Positions 16,919-26,600 of a DNA stretch of 64,000 bases are shown one piece after another. The notes under the pieces are model-generated. The model ran no database searches. It saw only the letters and a program-made list of their open reading frames with translations, and was not told the DNA's origin. The stretch's first letter is position 1. Each line of letters begins with the position of its first letter. Source of the DNA: CAJQQY01 sp045104975 (GTDB lineage: Bacteria; Bacteroidota; Bacteroidia; Chitinophagales; Saprospiraceae); assembly GCA_045104975.1 (NCBI GenBank), contig JBGCCY010000035.1:62001-126000 (forward strand), read 5' to 3'. The position numbers and the translations under genes are program-made.

Positions 16919-18760
16919 CTAATTAGTATTTTCAGTAGAAGATTTCTGAAAACGAGATTGCAAATACCTAAAAGCACTAATTATCTTAGAAGTATATTGA
17001 TCAAAATTTAAAATCTTTTTATCCTTTAAAGCTCTCGTTGTTAATATATAACTAATTGGAAGTAAAATTAAAATTGGACACCAAACTGCAATTTCAGCAG
17101 GCAAGACAAAACTCTCTGCTAGTTTTTGAAATAAAATATTTAACACAATAAACATCATAAAAAATAAAATGGCAATCAATAATGGATACCCAAATCCTCC
17201 CTTCCGAACAATTGCTCCCATTGGAGCTCCTATAAATAAAAAGACACAGCAAACTAAGGCAAAAGAAAATTTTGAATACAAAACAAAAACATGTTTCACT
17301 CGAGATTCATTCTTAGGATTAATACTTCGTTGAATTGCTTCAGCTTGATTTAATATTCCTCGAGCTGTTGTTTTAGCTCTTTCCTTTAGACTAAATCTTC
17401 CTTGTTCTGCTTCTGGAAAAGTATTATAAAATGTATCAAATTCCTTAAGCGGTTTCTCAATTTCTTGTTTTAAAATTTGAGAAAGTGATTTCTCTTTTTT
17501 TATTGCCTCAGCTTTTCTCTTCTCCTCTTTTTTTATTTTTGCCTCCTCCTTTCTTTTTTGAATGGCTTTGCTTCGTGCTTTTTTTGCTTTTTCTTTTTCA
17601 ATCTTATTAGTCGTTTTCTTTTTGGTCTTTTTTGGTTTTGGTGGCTTACTCTCTGATTTTATCGTTTTCTGAGTGGTTTCTATTTTTTTTGAATTTATTG
17701 GGTTAGCATCTTTTAAATCTAATTTAGGTGCCATCGAATCCTGCTTTTCATTTTCCTTTTTTTCTAATTTTTTACGCTCTAATTTATCTTTGGCTTTTTG
17801 TTTCTGCGCTTTTAATTTTTTGGCATTTTCTATTTTTCTTTTCTCTAAAAATTCCTTTTTCAAAGGATAGAAAGCTTTCTGTACGTACTCATCCAAACGC
17901 GCATTATAACTTCCAATTCTATTATCTATCGAATCTATTGCATTCCATAATTGCCGAACGGAAAGCATAGTGTAGTGATTTTTAAATCGCTCTTCTTCAG
18001 TCAAGTCAATATTGAATTCTCCTGTATCAAATACTTTTTTCCATTCATCAAATTTGGTACGAGTGAAAGTATATTTTTCTTCTTCTCCTTTTTTAGCCTT
18101 TTCACCTTCCTGATAATGATAACCGTTTTTTAAATTCATGACAAAATAAACATTATCAGAAGTCATATACATTTCACCAGATTCAGCGGTAATCATGCTA
18201 AATTTCCCTTTATTATAATCTTGGTGATCGTAAATTATAACATCTCGAATCGTTCGATCATCATTTTCTTTTTTACCAATATGGATAATAAATCCTTTAA
18301 AATCTTCATTAAAAACTCCTTCTTCCAAATTAAGCGTAGGCTTTTGAGTTCGAATATCGTGAAGACGAGATTTGAATTTCAAATTGGCCATTGGCACTAA
18401 ATTATTGGAAGAAAAGAAAGAAAAGAAAGTTACTCCAATCGCAAAATAAAGCATGGGTAATATCACTCGAATCAAGGAGACTCCTGCAGATTTTAGACTA
18501 GCTAATTCATAGCGCTCTCCCAAATTCCCCATCACCATAACTGACGATATCAAAATGGCAATCGGTAAAGCCCAAGGAATCAAGGAAATACTATTATAGA
18601 AAATGATTTCTAAAACCAGCCCAAAACCCGCTCCTTTTCCTACCATATCATCTACATACACCCATATAAATTGCATCAACAAAACGAATAACGCAATGAA
18701 AAAGGTAGCTATAAATGGCCCGATGAACTGTTTTATTAAATATTTATCTATTGTTTTCAA
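16919..18760 (-). CDS. LptF/LptG-type permease with a large Lys-rich insertion
   Basis: Residues 1-120 hold three transmembrane segments and the motif MGNLGERYELASLKSAGVS typical of LptF/LptG. A periplasmic beta-jellyroll domain follows (about 130-290) and the last three helices are at 492-580. LptF and LptG form the membrane part of the LptB2FG exporter that extracts lipopolysaccharide. The protein is 613 aa, against about 360 in typical members: residues 301-430 are an extremely Lys/Glu/Ala-rich helical segment between the periplasmic domain and the C-terminal helices. The TATCTTTG box at 18801-18808 is 40 nt upstream. Which of LptF or LptG it is cannot be decided. Confidence 0.88.
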   Translation of the reverse strand: MKTIDKYLIKQFIGPFIATFFIALFVLLMQFIWVYVDDMVGKGAGFGLVLEIIFYNSISLIPWALPIAILISSVMVMGNLGERYELASLKSAGVSLIRVILPMLYFAIGVTFFSFFSSNNLVPMANLKFKSRLHDIRTQKPTLNLEEGVFNEDFKGFIIHIGKKENDDRTIRDVIIYDHQDYNKGKFSMITAESGEMYMTSDNVYFVMNLKNGYHYQEGEKAKKGEEEKYTFTRTKFDEWKKVFDTGEFNIDLTEEERFKNHYTMLSVRQLWNAIDSIDNRIGSYNARLDEYVQKAFYPLKKEFLEKRKIENAKKLKAQKQKAKDKLERKKLEKKENEKQDSMAPKLDLKDANPINSKKIETTQKTIKSESKPPKPKKTKKKTTNKIEKEKAKKARSKAIQKRKEEAKIKKEEKRKAEAIKKEKSLSQILKQEIEKPLKEFDTFYNTFPEAEQGRFSLKERAKTTARGILNQAEAIQRSINPKNESRVKHVFVLYSKFSFALVCCVFLFIGAPMGAIVRKGGFGYPLLIAILFFMMFIVLNILFQKLAESFVLPAEIAVWCPILILLPISYILTTRALKDKKILNFDQYTSKIISAFRYLQSRFQKSSTENTN

Positions 18761-18800
18761 ATCAAAGATTTCGTAGAAAATTTATCTATCAATTATGCCT

Positions 18801-18808
18801 CAAAGATA
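18801..18808 (-). promoter_or_regulatory. -7 promoter box of the LptF-like gene
   Basis: The minus strand reads TATCTTTG (TAnnTTTG), 40 nt before the start at 18760. Confidence 0.5.
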
Positions 18809-18955
18809 TAACGCTTGATGAGAAAAAAAAGCCTTCCAACAAGTCTTAATTTATATTTAACGAGCTGATAATCATTTTGTTAAAATAAAAAAAATGTTAA
18901 AAATGGCAGGAACTATTTCATATTAAACTTTACCAATGGTTAAATTAAATTTATA

Positions 18956-18963
18956 TAAATTTG
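18956..18963 (+). promoter_or_regulatory. -7 promoter box of the YeaQ/GlsB-like gene
   Basis: TAAATTTG matches TAnnTTTG, 37 nt before ATG 19001. This is the same spacing as at 43207-43214 and 63936-63943. Confidence 0.55.
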
Positions 18964-19000
18964 CTCCTCAAAATTTATTAACAAAACAAATACACTATTT

Positions 19001-19333
19001 ATGGAAAGCTTATTCGATGGCAATGTTATGAAACTTATCGTTATGGTTTTGGTTGGTGCTCTTGCTGGCACCTTGGCTGCAAGAATTATGAAAGGGGATC
19101 ATTTTGGCTTTGTAACTAATGCGATCCTTGGGATTGCTGGAGCAGTTGTTGGTGGAACAATCTTTAATTTTTTAGGCATTACCGCTGGTGCAGGAATTGT
19201 AAAAACTATTGATAATACTTTTGGTGTTCAATTACCTCAAAATTTTGTGGGAATGATTGTGTCTGCAACGCTCGGTTCTATCTTGATTATGTGGGTTGGA
19301 AGAATGTTAAAAGGTGGCCGAAGAAAAAGATAA
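19001..19333 (+). CDS. GlsB/YeaQ/YmgE-family membrane protein
   Basis: The 110-aa protein has three hydrophobic helices with Gly-rich motifs (VGALAGTLAARIMKG, ILGIAGAVVGGTIF, GMIVSATLGSILIMWVGR). This is the small Transglycosylase-associated/GlsB family, often linked to envelope stress. A short insert (IVKTIDNTFGVQLPQNF) follows helix two. It is transcribed alone from the promoter box at 18956. Its molecular role is unknown. Confidence 0.88.
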   Translation: MESLFDGNVMKLIVMVLVGALAGTLAARIMKGDHFGFVTNAILGIAGAVVGGTIFNFLGITAGAGIVKTIDNTFGVQLPQNFVGMIVSATLGSILIMWVGRMLKGGRRKR

Positions 19334-19348
19334 TTTTAGTACGCTATT

Positions 19349-19442
19349 TTTAACACAGAGAAAACAGAGGAGGGACATAGTGTTCACAGACTGCTCTGTT
19401 TTCTCTATGTCCCTCCTCTTCCTCTGTTTTCTCTGTGTTAAA
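19349..19442. repeat. Long inverted repeat with CACAGAGAAAACAGAGG arms
   Basis: The left arm (19349-19380) and the right arm (19405-19442) match over about 29 bp, except for a 6-bp insert (AGGAAG-type) in the right arm. The loop includes a third partial copy of CTCTGTTTTCTCT (19394-19406). The word CACAGAGAAAACA also occurs at 7824-7836. It is probably a repetitive extragenic palindrome and may act as a terminator. Confidence 0.65.
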
Positions 19443-19497
19443 GAATTCATTGGAAAATTAGATTTTGTACTTAGAAAAAACAAACTTATTCTTTTTC

Positions 19498-20367
19498 CTA
19501 TTTTGTCAAATCTAAAAATACTCCCACCGAATAAGATGGATTGGCAAAAATTATTTGCCCTCGGAAAGCAGAAGCATAACTAGCAGAAACTCCAAACTGC
19601 TTCGTCAAATAAACTGCCGCTTCAACTGAATAACTTGTAAATTCTGAATTATTGGCAAAAATACTTGTGCTATTAGATTCACTCGCAAGCGTTCCATTTT
19701 GAAGTGATTCTACTCCAGTAATTCTTCCAATCAACCAAAATTTATTTTTAAATAAACCTGCTCCAACTTCAATTCCATATCTAAATTCATCAGAAAACCC
19801 TTTAGTTCTATTATTAAAACCCAAAGTAGCTGTTCCATAAATAGAAGCATTTTTTATTTGAAATGAAGAACTTGCATCGAATTGTAATAACTGGTTAAAT
19901 TCACCATCTCCAGTTTGTAAATTTCCTTGAGAACCGCCCGAATTATTTCCCAATGGTAACCCCAATGTCAAAGTAGCAGCAGTTCTAATTAATCCATTCT
20001 TATTTAAAGCATATTTTATACTCAAATCAGTATCACCAAAAGAATTGATCGATTCACCTGGAATTAAGACCTCGCCAGTTGTTCCAGAAACTACATTGTT
20101 CATATAAGATCTACTGAAAAACGGCACATAAGCAACTGCTGTCAATCGGTCGGTGATTCCATATTCACCATAAAAACTAGTATTAAAAATTCCACTTGTC
20201 GTATTCGGATCAATTAATCCTGAATCAGTAAAATGTTGATTGGAAATAATCCACCATTCTGAAAGTTTTAAATAAATCCCTCCTTTGGGTTGTGTCCAGC
20301 CCCCGCCAGCATTGGCAAAATTGGCAAAAAAGAAAGCTAAAACTATAATTAAATATATTCGTCTCAT
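19498..20367 (-). CDS. Outer-membrane beta-barrel protein
   Basis: The 289-aa protein has a signal peptide (ending FANFANA) and alternating aromatic/polar strands throughout, ending in SVGVFLDLTK with a near-terminal aromatic. The motifs GITDRLTAVAYVPFF and SFGDTDLSIKYAL occur in the MetA-pathway/phenol-degradation-like transporter barrels and in related DUF3187-like barrels. Thus it is probably a 12-14-strand barrel in the outer membrane. The DM13 lipoprotein gene ends 57 bp upstream on the same strand, suggesting a two-gene unit. The substrate is unknown. Confidence 0.8.
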   Translation of the reverse strand: MRRIYLIIVLAFFFANFANAGGGWTQPKGGIYLKLSEWWIISNQHFTDSGLIDPNTTSGIFNTSFYGEYGITDRLTAVAYVPFFSRSYMNNVVSGTTGEVLIPGESINSFGDTDLSIKYALNKNGLIRTAATLTLGLPLGNNSGGSQGNLQTGDGEFNQLLQFDASSSFQIKNASIYGTATLGFNNRTKGFSDEFRYGIEVGAGLFKNKFWLIGRITGVESLQNGTLASESNSTSIFANNSEFTSYSVEAAVYLTKQFGVSASYASAFRGQIIFANPSYSVGVFLDLTK

Positions 20368-20424
20368 TTTTAAAATGATTTTTTAAGTTCGAAAAAAGGT
20401 AAAAAAAACAATACTTCTACAAAA

Positions 20425-21108
20425 TTAATTAAATTGCCCATCCCCCACTTTTGCATTAAATGGTTTACAGAAATACAAAACATATTCGTAATCCATCAAA
20501 CTCATCGTGCTTGGCAAATCATAGGAATGTGCGCCTTCAAATTCCGTCACCGCTCCTATTTCAAAAGCTCCAGAACTAGTAGATGGATTATTGGTCAAAT
20601 AAATATATAAACCTGGAAGTGCTGTAGATGCTTTATAATTGTCAGCAAAAGTAAGTTTTAAGACACCTCCTTCTTCTTTCAATATAAAATCCCCTTTTAA
20701 TTCATAAGAACTCGTGGTTTGCAAGGACCCCGTTCTTTCTGAAATAGCTATGATGGTTTCTTCTCCAACTTCCACTAATAATTCCGCAGAAACTTGTTCT
20801 CCTGAAGGAGCTAAACCATCTACTAAAATGAGAACATTACCAAGTTGTAAAGCATTGGCTAGTCCTGTTTCAGAAATTGAAATGATGTTTTCATTGGAGC
20901 TACTCCAGTTCAAATCAATCATTGCTTCCATGCCTACTTGATCAAAAAAAGTAGCTTCAAATTGGTAAGAAGTTCCATTTTTCAACGTATCAATTGCATT
21001 AGAAATCCTTACTACAGGATCGACTCTATCTTCTATGATATCATCTCCAATACAGCCATTCAAGACTAAGGTCCCCAAGATTATTATTGCATAAACATTC
21101 TTCATCAT
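20425..21108 (-). CDS. Lipoprotein with Ig-like and DM13 domains
   Basis: The 227-aa protein has a lipobox (LVLNGC, Cys19). Residues about 30-115 resemble a Big_2-type bacterial Ig domain (WSSSNENIISISETGLANALQLG). Residues about 125-227 fit the DM13 electron-transfer-type domain: G-D-F-I-L, LKLTFADNY, LPGLYIYLTNN, and a final YVLYFCKPFNAKVGDGQF with the conserved Cys. DM13 domains are proposed to take part in redox reactions at the surface. It is followed by the beta-barrel gene (57 bp). Confidence 0.78.
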   Translation of the reverse strand: MMKNVYAIIILGTLVLNGCIGDDIIEDRVDPVVRISNAIDTLKNGTSYQFEATFFDQVGMEAMIDLNWSSSNENIISISETGLANALQLGNVLILVDGLAPSGEQVSAELLVEVGEETIIAISERTGSLQTTSSYELKGDFILKEEGGVLKLTFADNYKASTALPGLYIYLTNNPSTSSGAFEIGAVTEFEGAHSYDLPSTMSLMDYEYVLYFCKPFNAKVGDGQFN

Positions 21109-21264
21109 TTTTCGTATAATTTTTAAAATTGATTAAAATACTGGTATTTTCTATTATTAGAACATGTTTAAATTCCGAGTTGAAATTATGTTCACAAATT
21201 TAAAGGAAAGGAACAAAGTTTGTATCACAAAAGAATAACAAATAAGTATACTTAATATTCGTAC

Positions 21265-22596
21265 ATGTCATTTATTAAATCTCTTATACCGCAGAAATTT
21301 CATAATGATCGAAAAGCTTTTCGTTCGATTTACTCTCTTATTGTTGTTGATATAATCATATTATTGGTTTCCTTGTCCTTTGTTCCAATTTTTCTTTTAA
21401 TTGATTTTGTAGAAGGAGCATACATTATGTTTTATTCTTCGCTAGCTACTTTGGGATATATTTTGATTTTGAACCTAAATCAAAACTTAAAGATAAGTGG
21501 GCACTATTTCATTTTCCAAATCATAGTCATTTGTTTGAGTATGATGTATTTCACCGGTGGAATCTCTTCACCTTACCTACTTTGGTTATTCTGTGTCAGC
21601 CCTATCTCATTTTTCTTTTTCAAAGAAAAAACAGCATTATTCTGGACAAGCATAATTATAATTGGTTTAATGTTTTTTGCTGTGGCTCAATTATTTGGAT
21701 ATCCATTCAAACAACAATTAACTCCAATGGTTCTAAATATTACTTGGACCATTAGTTTTATTTTCGGAGTGTACATTTTTGTTTCCACCTTTAGAAATTT
21801 TCAAATTGGTCTAAAAAAGGTTAACCAAAAATTACAAACTATTAATTCTGAACTAAAAAATTCCAATCAAGAACTTGAACGATTTGCTTATATTGCTTCG
21901 CACGATTTGAAAAGTCCATTAAGAAGTGTGATAAGTTTTATTACTCTTTTTAATAAAAAATATAAAAATCAGATTGATGAGGAAGGTCAAGAATTTCTTG
22001 ATATCATTGCCACCAATGCTGATCAAATGCAACATCTGATCGAAGATATTTTGGAATATTCTAAATCTAAAAACAGAGTGCTCAAAAAGGAAAAAGTAGA
22101 TCTCAATAAAGTATTAAAGCAAATTATTTCCCACATAGATTCCAATGATTTTTATTTAGATGGAAAAATTCAAGTCAGTTTACTTCCTGTTGTTGAATCT
22201 GATTTTACCATTTTCAAACAGCTTTTCCAAAACTTAATAGACAATGGATTGAAATACAATCATGGTCATCACAAACTAGTTTCTATTCAATATTTAGAAA
22301 AAGAGACGGAGCTATATTTTCTAATCAAAGACAATGGGATTGGAATGGAAGAAGCCTATCTTGAAAAGATTTTTGAAATGTTTCAGCGTTTGCACAACAA
22401 AAGTGAATACCAAGGGACGGGAATTGGATTAGCAATTTGTAAAAAAATAGTTCAACAACTTGGTGGTAAGATATGGGTAACTTCTAAACTAAATGAAGGG
22501 AGTATTTTTCATATAACTTTACCCAAATCTATCTTGTGGAGTGAAAGGAATAAAGAAGTCATAAAAGATGAAAGTTTACTTGGAATCGAATTTTGA
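21265..22596 (+). CDS. Membrane-bound sensor histidine kinase
   Basis: The 443-aa protein has about six N-terminal transmembrane segments (residues 22-175). A short coiled coil (180-207) leads into the HisKA domain: ASHDLKSPLRS with phospho-acceptor His213. The HATPase domain follows with N box NLIDNGLKYN, G1 DNGIGM, F box FEMFQRLH and G2 GTGIGLAICKK. The membrane part lacks a periplasmic sensor domain, so it may sense within or near the membrane. No response regulator is adjacent; the partner is unknown. Confidence 0.93.
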   Translation: MSFIKSLIPQKFHNDRKAFRSIYSLIVVDIIILLVSLSFVPIFLLIDFVEGAYIMFYSSLATLGYILILNLNQNLKISGHYFIFQIIVICLSMMYFTGGISSPYLLWLFCVSPISFFFFKEKTALFWTSIIIIGLMFFAVAQLFGYPFKQQLTPMVLNITWTISFIFGVYIFVSTFRNFQIGLKKVNQKLQTINSELKNSNQELERFAYIASHDLKSPLRSVISFITLFNKKYKNQIDEEGQEFLDIIATNADQMQHLIEDILEYSKSKNRVLKKEKVDLNKVLKQIISHIDSNDFYLDGKIQVSLLPVVESDFTIFKQLFQNLIDNGLKYNHGHHKLVSIQYLEKETELYFLIKDNGIGMEEAYLEKIFEMFQRLHNKSEYQGTGIGLAICKKIVQQLGGKIWVTSKLNEGSIFHITLPKSILWSERNKEVIKDESLLGIEF

Positions 22597-22658
22597 ATCT
22601 GAAACTAAAAATTAATTTATTATTTTGTAGCCTTCAATTTAAAATTAAAATCTACAAA

Positions 22659-23549
22659 ATGAAAAACCAAGGTTTAATCAAAACTTTCCTTTTTTCCATT
22701 CTCTTTTTATTTTCCTACCAAAATGTTCAAGCTCAAGGTATTCTGAAAGAAAAACAATCTATCCATAGTGATATTATGGATGAGGCAGTCAACTATTCAA
22801 TTTTCTTCCCTCCTGGTTATGGATCTACCAATCGAAAATATCCGGTCGTTTTTGTTTTACATGGATATACTGATGACGAAACTGCTTGGGTACAGTTTGG
22901 AGAAATTGATCGTCAGGCTAATCAAGCAATGATTAAAGGTGAAATTCCGCCCATGATTTTGGTAATGCCAGATGCAAAAATTACATGGTATGTAAATGAT
23001 GTGGAGGGAAAAAAGAGGTACGAAGATTTCTTTATTCAAGAACTTATTCCTCACATTGATGCTACATTTAGAACTCTTCCTAAAAAAGATTTCCGAGGAA
23101 TAACAGGTTTGTCGATGGGTGGATATGGTTCTTTATTATATGCGATGAAACATCCTGATTTATTTGTTTCCTCTGCTCCTTTGAGCGCCGCAATTTATAC
23201 AGAAGAGACCGTTGCAAAATATGATCAAGATAGATGGAATAAAGTGGAAGGTCCCATGTACGGAAAAAATTTAGTAGGTGAAAAAAGAATTTCAGATCAT
23301 TGGAAAAACAATAACCCATTTTATTTATTGAAAAAAATTGATTTGGAAAAACTGAAAAAAGTGAAATTCTATTTTGATTGTGGCGACGATGATTTCCTGT
23401 ATGAAGGCAATTCAAAAATCCATATTGCCTTTAGAGATTTAGGGATTCCTCATGAATTTAGAATGAGAGACGGAGCACATAATTGGACTTATTGGAGGAC
23501 TGGAATTATTCCTGCGTTACAATTTATTGGAGAAAGTTTCCATCGATAA
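22659..23549 (+). CDS. Secreted esterase (esterase D-like alpha/beta hydrolase)
   Basis: The 296-aa protein has a signal peptide (to VQAQG). Alternative TTG 22593 would put 22 odd residues before it and overlap the kinase, so ATG 22659 is chosen. The PF00756 plan is clear: FVLHGYTDDETAWVQFGE, nucleophile GLSMGGYGSLLYA, Asp in YFDCGDDDF and His in RDGAHNWTYWR. It is expected in the periplasm or outside, with an ester or feruloyl/acetyl-sugar substrate. The kinase gene ends 62 bp before. A double hairpin follows the stop. Confidence 0.88.
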   Translation: MKNQGLIKTFLFSILFLFSYQNVQAQGILKEKQSIHSDIMDEAVNYSIFFPPGYGSTNRKYPVVFVLHGYTDDETAWVQFGEIDRQANQAMIKGEIPPMILVMPDAKITWYVNDVEGKKRYEDFFIQELIPHIDATFRTLPKKDFRGITGLSMGGYGSLLYAMKHPDLFVSSAPLSAAIYTEETVAKYDQDRWNKVEGPMYGKNLVGEKRISDHWKNNNPFYLLKKIDLEKLKKVKFYFDCGDDDFLYEGNSKIHIAFRDLGIPHEFRMRDGAHNWTYWRTGIIPALQFIGESFHR

Positions 23550-23564
23550 AAAAGATAATTAAAA

Positions 23565-23634
23565 AGCGATGTTAGGGCTCTAAACCCTAACACCGCTTAT
23601 CAAAGAAACAACATAGAATAATTACTATTCTATG
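23565..23634. terminator. Two stem-loops between esterase and coiled-coil genes
   Basis: Stem one: 23565-23577 with 23585-23597 (one mismatch, core GTTAGGG/CCCTAAC). Stem two: 23612-23620 with 23626-23634 (9 bp perfect, CATAGAATA). They lie between two converging genes. Confidence 0.7.
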
Positions 23635-23648
23635 CTAAAGTTTCATTT

Positions 23649-26600
23649 CTATTTATTATTTTCTTTCTTAATATCGTCTTTTATTTTTTTCAATTTCTCC
23701 TCAGCCGTTTTAATTTGCAATTGAAGTTCTTCATACTTCTTCAAATCTTTTTCAGCTTGAATCCGTTTTTCTTCCGCTGTCTTTAATTTTGCCTCTTCCT
23801 CTTGGATCAACTCTCTTTGTTCATTGATTTGATTTTTAGTATCCTCTTTGACTTTGGAAATTTCAAGTTTAGCTTGTTGTTTAGCTTCGTAGATTTCGTC
23901 AGAACTTTGTTTTTGAGTAGTAGCAATTTCTTCTAACGATTTTAATCTAGCTGCTTCTGCATCCTTGATGTATTGCTCCTTTTTAGCCTTACTTTCATTT
24001 CGTGTTTTAGCTTCTTCTTCCACCATTTGAATTTTCAATGCAGCCATTTCCTCTTTAGCTTTTTGTTCCGCTTCAACTACTTGTCCCGCCATTTCCTCTA
24101 ATTTGATGGCTGTTTCTTTTTTAGATTTAGCAATAGCTTCTACAGCTTGCATTTTTATGGTAGCCACTTCATTAGCTGCTTCCTCTTGGGTAGAAGAAAC
24201 TTTTGCAGCTGATTCTTTCCTCGCTTCCAAAACAGCAATTGCAGCTTCTTCTTTCGCTTTTGCTGCGTTCTCTTTTGCAGCTTTTACCTCATTAGTTAAT
24301 TGTTCTTTGGTCAAAGCTAATTCTTTAGCTGCTCGTTGTTTTGCTTCTGCCACTTGATTGGCTACTTTTTGCTTTTCATTTGCCGCATTCTCTTTAGTAA
24401 CTTTAATAGCCTCTGCTTCATCTTGTTTGATTTTTGCAACTGCTTCGGCAGCATTTCTTTTTGATTCAGCTACATTATTAGCAGACTCTTGCTGAGCCAA
24501 AGCTTCCCTTTCTTTTGCTTTTGCTACTTCTTTGGCAGCCGTTTCTTGAGCTTTCCTCACTTCACTTGCTGCACGTTCTTTTGCTTCAGCCACTTCACTA
24601 GCAGACATCGTTTTCGTTTCTTTTTCTTTCTCTTTGGCTGCCTTAATTTTAGCGGCAACTTCCTCTTGAATTTCTTTCATCTTATCTTGAGAAACCTTTT
24701 GTGAGGCAGCTATTTCTTGCGCATAAGTTTGCTTTGCGGCTTCTGCTTTTTGACTTGCAGTTGAAACATTTGTTGCTGCTTCTTTTTGAGCCTTAGCGAT
24801 TTCTTCTTCTGCTCTCCTCTTAGCTAAAGCTACAGCCTCTGCCGCTTCTTTTTGTGCTTTTTCCTCTGCAATTTTTGACGCTTCAATCTTTTTTCTAACC
24901 TCTTCTTGAATTCTCGTAATTTCAACTTGCGCCTTTTCCCTAGCAGCAGCAACTTCTGTGGCAATTTTAGTTTTTTCAGCAGCAGCATTTTCCTGAGCAA
25001 CTTTCACTTTTTCTGCTTCCTCTTTATTTATTTCTTGAATAGTTTGAGCAGCTTTAGTTTTGGCATCGATGACTCCCTGAGCAGTTGACATTTTTTCTTC
25101 TTCCGCTTTTGCTTTTGCTGCAGCAATTTCTTCCGCACTTTGTTGTTGAGTATTCACTACTTCCTCTTTTGCTTTTGCTTTTTCCTCAGCCACTTGTTTT
25201 TTAGTATTACTAATTTCCTCCGAAGCATTCTTTTTAGTTTCAGCAACTTGTGTTGCAGAAGCCTCTTTTTGTTTCGCAACATTCTCTCTCATATCTGCTA
25301 CTTCCGAAGCATTATTTTCTAAGATCAATGCTTTTTCTTCTTCCCCTTTTCTTCTAGCTTCAGCAATTTCGAAGGCAATTTTTTGTTTTTCCAAAACTCC
25401 ATTTTCTCGAACCTGAGCTACTTTCTCAGCAGTCTCTTCTTTCACTTGAAGAATTTGTTCCGAAGCAGTTTTTTTACTTTCTACTACATCTTGAGTTGTT
25501 TTATTTTTTTCCTTCTTAGCATTTTCTCTTGCTTCGAGAATGACTTGTTTAGTTTCTTCTCTAATATTTGACAATTCATTTTGTGCATTTTCTTTTGCCG
25601 TAGAAACTTCATCAGCATATTCTAATTTTGCCAAATCAAGTTTTTCCTTAATTGCTTTAATTTCTTCCGCTGATTTTTTTCGAGCATCTGCTACTTCTTG
25701 TGCACTAGCTAATTTCGCTTTTTGAATTTCTTCCCCCGCTTTTTGTTTCGCTTCAGCGACATTCAAGTTAATTTTTTCTATTTCACCAGAAGCTTTTTCT
25801 CTCGCATCTCCAACAGAGGCAGCAACCTCTTGTTGAGATTTTTCAATTTCGCTTTGTGAATTTTTTCTAGCTTCCAATACTTCATTTGCATACTCCGCTT
25901 TCTTTTGAGCAGCTTGCTCTCTTGCTGCTGCAACTTCCTTTTGTAATGTTGCTTTGATTCGTTCTCCTTTATCTTTTTCTTCTTGAATTTCATCCCGCAA
26001 ATTCTGTTTAGTCTCTGCTAATTCTTTTTTCAAAGCTTTTAATTCATCATCATTTAGTAAGCTTGGATCAGTAATTCTTTGTACGTTTCCTCCAGGTTTT
26101 GTGCTACTGATATTATTACCACTTCCATTTGTTCTCGCGGTATTTCCACTTGTTGGAGAAAAATCGTTTCCAGTCAAAACAGTATCATTTACTTGGGTTT
26201 TATCTACTGTTACATTAAAACAAGTAGACAAAGCTTTAAATTCTTTTTGACGATTGGCATTTACCGTAAATTTCACCATCCGATTACTTATATTATTTTT
26301 AATATAAATAGTATTGATAGTAGAAGAGGCAAACCAATTAATGGCAGGTAAATCCAAGTCTAAGGTGTTAGTTTGAGTTGGTGCACCACGCTTGTTTGTA
26401 ATTTCTCCTGTTTCAATAAATCGATAACTCTTTCTCGCCTTGCTATTATCCATAAAAATAACTTCGTCCCCTTCGTTCAAATCTACTCCATTCTTGGAAG
26501 TAAAAACCGCAGAAACTCCTTTTTCATCATTGACTAATTCAAGACTGTAAGAATAATTTCCTCTTACAACTAAAATTTGCTCAGATGTTCGAAGCAAATG

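Noticed and set aside
19314..19583. Plus-strand frame of 89 codons after the YeaQ-like gene
   Set aside because: It consists mostly of the long inverted repeat and then antisense of the beta-barrel gene; no coding character.
24103..26351. Several plus-strand frames rich in Phe, Ser and Leu
   Set aside because: They are the antisense of the Lys/Glu/Ala-rich coiled coil, which makes long stop-free complements.
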